Shown: positions 1 through 4,992 of the stretch, piece by piece
Layout of the letters: every line of letters starts with the position of its first letter
Position numbering within the stretch: position 1 is the stretch's first letter
NCBI GenBank assembly: GCA_015662615.1
Contig: DQTU01000318.1
Coordinates: forward strand, 1-5,150
Length of the DNA stretch: 5,150 nt
Source: Campylobacterales bacterium
Lineage (GTDB): Bacteria; Campylobacterota; Campylobacteria; Campylobacterales; QNZT01
Reading direction: 5' to 3'
Made by a program: the position numbers and the translations under genes
Notes under the pieces: model-generated
Database searches by the model: none
Told to the model about the DNA's origin: nothing
What the model saw: the letters and a program-made list of their open reading frames with translations, nothing else

Positions 1-63
1 ATTAGAATTCAAGATAAACACAAATTTGAGATGAAAATTTATGAAGATATTTTTGAAAATTAG
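1..63 (+). CDS. possible 3' end of an unidentified plus-strand gene
   Basis: The first plus frame is open from the window edge through 20 codons to a TAG at 61-63 and reads as a charged C-terminus (ending KIYEDIFEN). The other two plus frames stop early. The stretch is too short to identify, and an open run of this length can arise by chance in AT-rich DNA. If real, this gene would converge on the flavocytochrome remnant, and the remnant's last 20 or so codons would merely be its antisense strand. That would fit the unrelated tail of the remnant. Low confidence. Confidence 0.25.
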   Translation: MRIQDKHKFEMKIYEDIFEN

Positions 64-466
64 GATTTAGAGGGGGAAGCTGGAAGGGGTTTTGTTGTGC
101 TGTGGTCTCTTTATTGTAATCAAATATCCAAGTTGATGTAGCACTTGACTCTTTTACATATTCACTTGCTGTTTTGGTTAAAAGTATGTTTGATCCAGGG
201 CATGCATGAAAGCGACTGTTTTGCTCTAGCACTATAGCTCCTACCTCATTACCATGTGCCTCATTGATGTTACTAGCGATACTCATACCACCGATTCCAC
301 CACCAACAACAACTAACCTTTTCTTAGTACCTTTTGGATATAAGTCATTTGCTGATCTTGAACTGATACCACCCAATGCATTTCCAGCAGTTGATGCTGT
401 ACAGGCCGATAGTGTTGCTGCCGTTGCTGTAACACCTGCCATCTTAAATAAATCTCTTCTTTTCAT
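2..466 (-). pseudogene. truncated FCSD/SQR-like FAD-dependent oxidoreductase (Tat lipoprotein signal plus FAD-binding N-terminus)
   Basis: This looks like the N-terminal quarter to third of a sulfide dehydrogenase flavoprotein (FccB-type) of the FAD/NAD(P)-dependent oxidoreductase superfamily. Full-length members are usually about 400 residues or more and oxidise sulfide in the periplasm; this frame has 154. Visible elements: a twin-arginine motif (K-R-R-D-L-F-K, residues 2-8), a hydrophobic segment with a lipobox-like L-S-A-C ending at Cys22, a beta strand with the dinucleotide-binding loop GGGIGG (55-60), an acidic strand end (E81), and a C-P-G-S-N motif (Cys89). Cys89 sits where FCSD has the first of its two redox cysteines. 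Family resemblance fades after about residue 118 (FDYN). The remaining 35 or so residues, rich in Pro, Gln and Phe, do not look like the family. The second cysteine, second FAD motif and C-terminal domain are absent. The start at 466 has a strong Shine-Dalgarno (TAAGGAG, 474-480). A TAATAT/TATAAA -10-like stretch lies at 485-493. Probably a pseudogene; a short exported protein is less likely. Confidence 0.72.
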
Positions 467-473
467 ACATGTT

Positions 474-480
474 CTCCTTA
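474..480 (-). promoter_or_regulatory. Shine-Dalgarno of the truncated flavoprotein gene
   Basis: TAAGGAG lies 7 nt upstream of the ATG at 466. A second ATG at 470 is out of frame and only 3 nt from the site, so 466 is the chosen start. The intact site shows that translation initiation has been preserved although the gene body is broken. Confidence 0.75.
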
Positions 481-535
481 AATTTTTATATTATCAGGAG
501 TATTATGAGATTTTATGATATTAAAAGAAGCTTAA

Positions 536-556
536 AATATAATAAAAACTTATATT
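536..556. repeat. A/T-only inverted repeat downstream of the flavin reductase gene
   Basis: AATATAA (536-542) and TTATATT (550-556) form a perfect 7-bp stem around a 7-nt loop. On the minus strand the repeat lies 30 nt past the flavin reductase stop and is followed by a short T-rich stretch. It could be a weak terminator for the two-gene operon. With no G or C in the stem it could equally be chance in a very AT-rich spacer. Confidence 0.25.
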
Positions 557-586
557 AGTTTAGTTAGTTATGAAAATTATAATCAT

Positions 587-1180
587 TTATGGGATTTTTG
601 GAGGGGTTATTTTATCCCCAATCAAAGCATAACTTTTACCAACTCTTGCGATTGGCTCGACCTCAAAGTGCAGTTTTTCAGTATCTGTTATAATTTTATC
701 ATCTATATACATCTGTTTTATTTCTACAATAAGGGGAATGGTTTTACTTCCTTTTAATTCTATCTCTTGATGAAATGTACAAAAATAAGCAATTTGAATA
801 TCTTGAATCTTAGGAGGAAAGCCTTCATGTAGCTTTTCTGTTTTGATATCAAAATCCTCTGCTTCACTTTGGTTTGCATCTAGTGATTTTGAGCTAAAGT
901 GCATTTGATCTAACTGTTTTGGAGAGGCGATACAGATAGTACAAACCCCCGTTTTTCTGATATTTGCAAGGGTATCTTTTTCACTTCCATCTTTTTTATG
1001 TCCGATAGAAACTATCATCGTTGGTGGATTTGAAGAGAGTCCTGTAAAGTAGCTAAATGGTGCGATATTTATGATGCCATCTTGTTCAGTCACTATCCAT
1101 GCTATAGGTCTTGGTATGATAGAGTGACTCATAAGCTTGTAAATATCCATTGGGTTTATCGTGTTAAAATCTATATTCAT
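587..1180 (-). CDS. flavin reductase-like protein, FMN-binding split barrel
   Basis: A 197-residue protein of the flavin reductase / DIM6-NTAB family (COG1853 type), a cytoplasmic split-barrel fold that binds FMN and typically transfers electrons from NAD(P)H to flavin or acts as a small flavoprotein oxidoreductase. Family signatures are the PRPIAWIVT strand (24-32), the FMN-phosphate loop region NIAPFSYFTGLSSNPP (38-53), the conserved KDTLANIRKTG segment (68-78), and the C-terminal PIARVGKSYAL (177-187). The length is normal and all core segments are present. An upstream in-frame ATG at 1219 would add 13 residues. I chose the ATG at 1178-1180 because the family resemblance begins there, it has an AAAGGAA Shine-Dalgarno at 1189-1195 with 8-nt spacing, and it overlaps the stop of the upstream hydrolase gene as ATGA. 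That overlap implies translational coupling. The substrate cannot be read from sequence; the hydrolase partner does not reveal a known pathway. Confidence 0.9.
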   Translation of the reverse strand: MNIDFNTINPMDIYKLMSHSIIPRPIAWIVTEQDGIINIAPFSYFTGLSSNPPTMIVSIGHKKDGSEKDTLANIRKTGVCTICIASPKQLDQMHFSSKSLDANQSEAEDFDIKTEKLHEGFPPKIQDIQIAYFCTFHQEIELKGSKTIPLIVEIKQMYIDDKIITDTEKLHFEVEPIARVGKSYALIGDKITPPKIP

Positions 1181-1719
1181 TTTATGCGTTCCTTTGTCCA
1201 TTTTAGTACCCAGTCCCATTCGCCATAACCGCTTTGGTCATTAATGTGTCCAGCGTTTTCGAGCATCAACATTTCGACACCTAACTCTTTTTTGAGTGTT
1301 TTAGCCTCTTCAATGGTTAGATAAGGGTCAGTGTTTGAAGTGACTAAAAATGCCTCTTTGGCATGAAGATTTTTAGGAGGAGATGCTGGAAAAAATTTTC
1401 TAATCATATCAATCCCACAATTATTGGAGGGTGGTGATACCAACAGAAGATGTTCAACTGGGCTGATTTTGCCTTCATTACAGAGATGAAACCATATCGT
1501 ACATGCTAGAGAGTGACAGATGACTATCTCTGGTTGATAGGATTTTAAGATGCTTTTGATTTGATTCATCTGTTTGTTTTTATTGGGAAAATGTGGGTTG
1601 CCTAGGAGTGGGAAGCAGACATTGCCGTAATCTTTAGCAAGCTCTCCTGCCAGCCAACTTTGCCAATGAGGATAGTCACTTCCGCCCCAGCCATGTAAGA
1701 TAAGTACTCTTTTCATCAT
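1177..1719 (-). CDS. RBBP9/YdeN-type alpha/beta hydrolase
   Basis: A 180-residue protein matching the small serine hydrolase family around human RBBP9 and Bacillus YdeN (Pfam Ser_hydrolase). These are compact cytoplasmic alpha/beta hydrolases with mostly unknown natural substrates. The first strand and oxyanion loop are VLILHGWGGS (5-14), followed by the family-typical W19-x-x-W22 region. The nucleophile elbow is C-H-S-L-A, with Ser70 the likely nucleophile. The acid is probably Asp131 (T-D-P-Y-L) and the base His158 (A-G-H-I-N), so the catalytic triad looks intact. The elbow starts with Cys where Gly is usual; Cys is still small and probably tolerated. It is the first gene of an operon with the flavin reductase, whose ATG overlaps its TGA. 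There is no Shine-Dalgarno before the start. A perfect extended -10 box ends 5 nt upstream, so the mRNA may be leaderless. Tandem ATGs at 1719 and 1716 make the exact first residue uncertain. Confidence 0.9.
   Translation of the reverse strand: MMKRVLILHGWGGSDYPHWQSWLAGELAKDYGNVCFPLLGNPHFPNKNKQMNQIKSILKSYQPEIVICHSLACTIWFHLCNEGKISPVEHLLLVSPPSNNCGIDMIRKFFPASPPKNLHAKEAFLVTSNTDPYLTIEEAKTLKKELGVEMLMLENAGHINDQSGYGEWDWVLKWTKERIK
1189..1195 (-). promoter_or_regulatory. internal ribosome binding site deciding the flavin reductase start
   Basis: AAAGGAA lies inside the end of the hydrolase coding sequence, 8 nt before the ATG at 1178-1180. It supports coupled initiation at the ATGA overlap rather than at the earlier in-frame ATGs at 1219 or 1201. 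Confidence 0.65.
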
Positions 1720-1724
1720 TTCGA

Positions 1725-1733
1725 ATTATATCA
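1725..1733 (-). promoter_or_regulatory. extended -10 promoter of the hydrolase/flavin reductase operon
   Basis: The minus strand reads TGATATAAT, an exact TGnTATAAT extended -10 box. It ends 5 nt before the ATG at 1719 and 8 nt before the ATG at 1716. No good -35 hexamer lies 16-18 bp upstream (best is TGTGAA), which is usual for sigma-70 promoters in Campylobacterota and for extended -10 promoters. Transcription would start at or within a few bases of the initiator codon. Confidence 0.6.
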
Positions 1734-1801
1734 AGTTTAGGTATTGGTTCACATTCGTTAACATCTATTCCCCAATTTTTTCATATTTGAGCTATATTAT
1801 G

Positions 1802-1810
1802 TGGTATAAA
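1802..1810 (+). promoter_or_regulatory. extended -10 promoter of the secreted basic protein gene
   Basis: TGGTATAAA matches TGnTATAAT in all but the last base and is followed by T. A T-rich stretch (about 1771-1788) lies upstream in place of a -35 box. The predicted start near 1817 would leave a leader of about 14 nt containing the Shine-Dalgarno at 1819-1824. An alternative -10, TATATT, lies at 1793-1798. Confidence 0.5.
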
Positions 1811-1818
1811 TTATGATT

Positions 1819-1824
1819 AAGGAA
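1819..1824 (+). promoter_or_regulatory. Shine-Dalgarno deciding the start at 1831
   Basis: AAGGAA lies 6 nt before the ATG at 1831. It is downstream of the in-frame ATG at 1813, so it cannot serve that codon. The signal peptide also begins properly at 1831. Confidence 0.65.
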
Positions 1825-1830
1825 CATACT

Positions 1831-2592
1831 ATGAGAAAAATTATTACACTAAGTTCTTTAGTACTATTACTGTTTTCAACTTCTGCTTATGCCGCCCATT
1901 TGGATGATAGAGAGCGAAAACATATGAAGGCACCGAAGAAGCATATTATTAAAAGAGTTGATGGATATAAGAGGATTGTGAGACCACATAGAGTGACACA
2001 ACATAAAAAGGTTTATAGACCCAATGTAAATTCACGTCGTCATGTAAGACCAAGTATGCGACCAAAGAAGATATATCCAAGGCGTCCTTATATCTCTCAT
2101 CACATCCCCCGACCGCATCGTGTAGTGCTTCATCATCGTCCAGGACATCGTGTACATAGACTGCATCGTAATGCATTTCATTTTATACTTGGAGGGTTGA
2201 GTTACCACTATTATAGTGGTGCATTTTATAGACCTTACCAAAGTGGATATAGAATTGTTAGTGCACCTATCGGAGCGGTTATCTATACTTTACCACATGG
2301 ATATATAAGAGTTTTTATCAACAATCGAAATTATTACATGTATGAAAATATTTACTATTTACGAGATAGAAACAGAGGATATCGTGTTGTTGAGACTCCG
2401 ACAACCTATACCACTACTGTGCCAAATAACACAACGTATCAGTACCAATACGGGGATGTAGCACTAAATTTACCAGCAGGTGCGGTGGAAGTTATCATAG
2501 ATGGTACGCACTATTATGAGTATGGTAACCAATACTTTAGACCTTCAAGAAGAGATGGTCAGACTATTTATACTGTGGTTGATATGTATTAG
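1831..2592 (+). CDS. secreted His/Arg-rich protein with DUF6515-like tyrosine-rich repeats
   Basis: A 253-residue exported protein of unknown function. Residues 1-21 are a Sec signal peptide: RK at the N-terminus, a Leu/Val-rich core, and cleavage likely after A-Y-A at 21. Residues 23-118 are a very basic, probably disordered stretch with about 15 His and 29 Arg/Lys in 96 residues, many Pro, and few acidic residues. Its motifs include RPHRV, SHHIPRPHR and HHRPGHRVHRLHR. The C-terminal half carries a repeated module: GAV-x4-LP-x-G (148-157) leading to NYYMYENIYYLR (167-178), then GDV-x4-LP-x-G (208-217) leading to HYYEYGNQYFR (227-237). The two copies are exactly 60 residues apart. A partial third Tyr-rich unit precedes them (YHYYSGAFYR, 125-134). 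This resembles the DUF6515 family from memory; a profile search should confirm it. Likely location is the periplasm or cell surface. The basic part could bind metal, polyanions or the envelope, but that is inference. The gene is transcribed alone, divergently from the hydrolase operon. Confidence 0.82.
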   Translation: MRKIITLSSLVLLLFSTSAYAAHLDDRERKHMKAPKKHIIKRVDGYKRIVRPHRVTQHKKVYRPNVNSRRHVRPSMRPKKIYPRRPYISHHIPRPHRVVLHHRPGHRVHRLHRNAFHFILGGLSYHYYSGAFYRPYQSGYRIVSAPIGAVIYTLPHGYIRVFINNRNYYMYENIYYLRDRNRGYRVVETPTTYTTTVPNNTTYQYQYGDVALNLPAGAVEVIIDGTHYYEYGNQYFRPSRRDGQTIYTVVDMY

Positions 2593-2608
2593 CCTTTTGG
2601 GCTAGTCT
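2590..2608. terminator. weak hairpin between convergent genes
   Basis: TAGCC (2590-2594) and GGCTA (2600-2604) form a 5-bp stem with a 5-nt loop that includes the TAG stop of the secreted protein gene. It lies in the 17-bp gap between two convergent stop codons, where a terminator would be expected. On the plus strand it is followed by GTCTGTTATTTT, only a loose U-rich tract; on the minus strand no U-run follows. It is a marginal intrinsic terminator, chosen mainly by position. Confidence 0.35.
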
Positions 2609-2609
2609 G

Positions 2610-4859
2610 TTATTTTAACTTATCAGCTACAAGGGAATTTACCACTTTTGGGTTTGCTTTTCCCCCTGTGGCTTTTAGTGCTTGTCCTACAAAGAAGCCT
2701 AAAAGCTTAGTGTTTCCAGCTTTAAACTTAGCGACATTATCTGGATTTTTTGCAATTATCTCATCAATAATAGGCTCTATTTTTGCAGGGTCACTTATCT
2801 GCACAAGTCCTTTCTCTTCAACTATTTGTGTTGGATTTTCGCCCGTTTTAACCATCTCTTCAAACAATTGTTTTGCAATTTTATTTGAAATAGTCTCATC
2901 ATCAACCATTTTAACAAGCTCAGCTATTTGTTTTGCAGTAAATTTCAGTTCACTTACTTGCATCTGCTTTAGCTCTCTAGCTACCTCATTGGTCACAATA
3001 TTGGCTAAACCAACAGGACTATTAAGCACAGATAGAGATGCTTCATAGAATGATGAAAGGTCTTCATCACGAGCTAGGGTATTGGCTACTTCACTATTTA
3101 GTCCAAACTCACCAGTATACTTATCAAATAGTACCTTTTGAGCTTCATTCATAGCTGTAACTTCACCATCTATATGCACTTTTTTAGCTTGCACCTTAGG
3201 TGCATTCTCAGTTGCTTTTGTCTTTTTAGCCCAAGAGTCTTTAAGACCGACAATTTTATTAAACACAGGTTTTTCATCAGTATAATCAATAGGATCAGCA
3301 TAAAAATACCCCTGTCTCTCAAACTGGAATCTCTCATCAGGTTTCTCAGTTATAACAGCAGGCTCAATAAGCGCATTTTTGATAACTTGTAAAGAGTCTG
3401 GATTTATATCTTCTATTCCCTCAGGAGCTTCATCTTTGAATAATCTGTCATATAGCCTTACTTCTATTGTTTTAGCCGCTGCCGCACTAACCCATTGAAT
3501 GGCACTTTTAACTTTGATACCACTACTGTCTGAGCCACTTTTAGACTCAGGATTATAGGTTGCTTTTATCTCTATGATATTTCCATCAGCATCTTTAATG
3601 ACTTCTTTACAAGTGATGATATACCCATGTCTAAGTCTTACGGGTTGTTCAAGCGTAAGACGGTAGTAACCTTTGGGAGGATTTTCCATAAAGTCATCAC
3701 TCTCAATATAAATTTCACGAGAGAAAGGTATCGCTCTGTTACCCTCTTTAGGTACATCATGTGGGTAATATGAAGCATCAATCTCTTCACTACCCTCATA
3801 GTTTTCGATTGTTACTTTTAATGGGTCAAGTACACACAGTACACGGGGCACTTTTTTATTTAAATCATCTCTTATGCAAAATTCAAGTTGTGAAACATCA
3901 ACCATTGAGTTTGCTTTTGCTATACCTATTTGATCGCAGAAGTTTACAATAGACTCAGGGGTATAACCTCTTCTTCTATATCCAGCGAGAGTAGGAAGAC
4001 GAGGATCATCCCATCCACTAACCTGTCCACTATTAACGAGTTCTAAAAGCTTTCTTTTGCTCATAACTGTATAGTTAATATTTAGTCGTGCAAACTCATA
4101 TTGGTAAGGGCGTGGCAACTCAAGCCCTAGAGTATCAAGTACCCAATTATAAATATCACGGTTGTTTTCAAACTCTAGTGTACAAATAGAGTGAGAAATA
4201 CCTTCAATATAGTCAGACAAACAGTGCGCAAAATCATACATCGGGTAAATAGACCACTCATCTCCTGCTCTAAAGTGGTGTGCATGGCGGATACGATAGA
4301 GAAGAGGATCTCGCATTTTCATATTTGCAGCACTCATATCGATCCGTGCTCGAAGGACATGTTCACCATCTTTAAACTCACCCTTTTTCATTCTCTCAAA
4401 AAGGTCTAGATTTTCTTGAATTGTACGCTTTGCATATTTACTGCGTTTTCCTGACTCTGTAACCGTTCCACGATATTCGCGTATTTCCTCTTCAGTGAGA
4501 CTATCAACATACGCCTTATCCATTTTGATAAGCTCTTTTGCATAATCGTATATCTTAGGGAAATAATCCGAAGTAAAATATACCTTATTACCCCAGTCAA
4601 ATCCAAGCCACTGCACAGCATCTTTTAGAGCCTCAACATATTTCGTATCTTCTTTAGTGGGATTGGTATCATCCATCCTAAGATTACAATGCCCTTGATA
4701 GTCACTCGCAATTCCAAAATTTATACAAATAGACTTAGCATGTCCAATGTGAGGGAAGCCATTAGGCTCTGGAGGAAATCTTGTAATAATCTCTCTATTT
4801 TTGCCTGACTTTAAGTCCTCTTCAACTATTGTGCGTAAAAAATCTTTGCTCTCGCTCAT
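2610..4859 (-). CDS. glnS: glutaminyl-tRNA synthetase with C-terminal YqeY/GatB-type domain
   Basis: A class I aminoacyl-tRNA synthetase that charges tRNA-Gln with glutamine in the cytoplasm. The catalytic Rossmann core holds RFPPEPNG (27-34), the HIGH motif (37-40), R61-M-D-D-T-N-P and the KMSKS-equivalent V-M-S-K-R-K (265-270). The anticodon-binding beta-barrel domains follow (about 338-545), including IQWVSA (454-459), the counterpart of IHWVSA in E. coli GlnRS. At 749 residues it is roughly 200 longer than the E. coli enzyme (about 554). A Lys/Ala-rich linker (about 545-562) leads to a helical extension whose last 145 or so residues (LNSPVGLANIVTNEV through NPKVVNSLVADKLK) look like the YqeY/GatB tail domain that binds tRNA. 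Such fusions are known, for example in Deinococcus, where the tail aids tRNA-Gln binding. I chose the ATG at 4859 because AAAAGG (4867-4872) lies 7 nt upstream and the protein then starts MSESKDF like other GlnRS. ATG 4862 is nearly as good. GTG 4883 lacks a Shine-Dalgarno. All core motifs are intact. Confidence 0.95.
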   Translation of the reverse strand: MSESKDFLRTIVEEDLKSGKNREIITRFPPEPNGFPHIGHAKSICINFGIASDYQGHCNLRMDDTNPTKEDTKYVEALKDAVQWLGFDWGNKVYFTSDYFPKIYDYAKELIKMDKAYVDSLTEEEIREYRGTVTESGKRSKYAKRTIQENLDLFERMKKGEFKDGEHVLRARIDMSAANMKMRDPLLYRIRHAHHFRAGDEWSIYPMYDFAHCLSDYIEGISHSICTLEFENNRDIYNWVLDTLGLELPRPYQYEFARLNINYTVMSKRKLLELVNSGQVSGWDDPRLPTLAGYRRRGYTPESIVNFCDQIGIAKANSMVDVSQLEFCIRDDLNKKVPRVLCVLDPLKVTIENYEGSEEIDASYYPHDVPKEGNRAIPFSREIYIESDDFMENPPKGYYRLTLEQPVRLRHGYIITCKEVIKDADGNIIEIKATYNPESKSGSDSSGIKVKSAIQWVSAAAAKTIEVRLYDRLFKDEAPEGIEDINPDSLQVIKNALIEPAVITEKPDERFQFERQGYFYADPIDYTDEKPVFNKIVGLKDSWAKKTKATENAPKVQAKKVHIDGEVTAMNEAQKVLFDKYTGEFGLNSEVANTLARDEDLSSFYEASLSVLNSPVGLANIVTNEVARELKQMQVSELKFTAKQIAELVKMVDDETISNKIAKQLFEEMVKTGENPTQIVEEKGLVQISDPAKIEPIIDEIIAKNPDNVAKFKAGNTKLLGFFVGQALKATGGKANPKVVNSLVADKLK

Positions 4860-4866
4860 CATTAAA

Positions 4867-4872
4867 CCTTTT
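4867..4872 (-). promoter_or_regulatory. Shine-Dalgarno deciding the glnS start
   Basis: AAAAGG lies 7 nt from the ATG at 4859 and 4 nt from the ATG at 4862. It is downstream of the alternative GTG at 4883, which has no comparable site. Confidence 0.6.
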
Positions 4873-4898
4873 GATTTTGACACTTTTATAAGAGTTGT

Positions 4899-4907
4899 AT
4901 TTTATCA
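4899..4907 (-). promoter_or_regulatory. proximal extended -10 candidate for glnS
   Basis: The minus strand reads TGATAAAAT (TGnTAtAAT with one mismatch). Transcription would begin near 4892, giving a leader of about 33 nt that carries the glnS Shine-Dalgarno. No clear -35 box is present. Confidence 0.4.
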
Positions 4908-4909
4908 GA

Positions 4910-4948
4910 TTAGTGCTTATATCATTTTAGATACTATTTTAGCACTAA
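4910..4948. repeat. inverted repeat in the glnS promoter region
   Basis: TTAGTGCT (4910-4917) and AGCACTAA (4941-4948) are perfect 8-bp inverted arms separated by 23 bp, 31 bp centre to centre, or about three helical turns. One arm overlaps the distal -10 candidate and the other ends 2 bp before the proximal one. The geometry suits a regulator-binding site better than an RNA hairpin. No known operator is recognised, and chance is possible. Confidence 0.4.
4936..4944 (-). promoter_or_regulatory. distal extended -10 candidate for glnS
   Basis: The minus strand reads TGCTAAAAT, the same TGnTAAAAT form as the proximal candidate. It would give a leader of about 70 nt. It overlaps one arm of the inverted repeat at 4910-4948, so a protein bound to that repeat could block it. 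Confidence 0.3.
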
Positions 4949-4992
4949 AAGTTAAGAGTTGCACTCAGACCTCTTGTATCTATGATTTTTTC

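Noticed and set aside
264..518. Plus-strand open frame opposite the flavoprotein remnant
   Set aside because: It is the antisense of the Tat signal and FAD-loop codons; no family resemblance and no Shine-Dalgarno.
1813..1830. Earlier in-frame ATG for the secreted protein (6 extra residues)
   Set aside because: The Shine-Dalgarno lies downstream of it and the likely transcription start is at about 1817. The signal peptide is typical when starting at 1831.
1949..2241. Minus-strand open frames inside the secreted protein gene
   Set aside because: They are antisense shadows of the His/Arg-rich codons, with low-complexity His/Asp/Tyr/Met composition and no ribosome binding site.
2668..4621. Plus-strand and alternative minus frames within glnS (e.g. 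2668-3048, 3138-3392, 3761-3952, 4191-4409, 4406-4621)
   Set aside because: They overlap a clearly conserved synthetase gene and have Ser/Phe/Leu-rich or otherwise unnatural composition.
4939..4966. Possible CIRCE (HrcA) operator, because of TTAGCACT at 4939-4946
   Set aside because: CIRCE needs TTAGCACTC-N9-GAGTGCTAA. The ninth base and the right arm do not match at the required spacing; only GAGT followed by a shifted GCAC is present.
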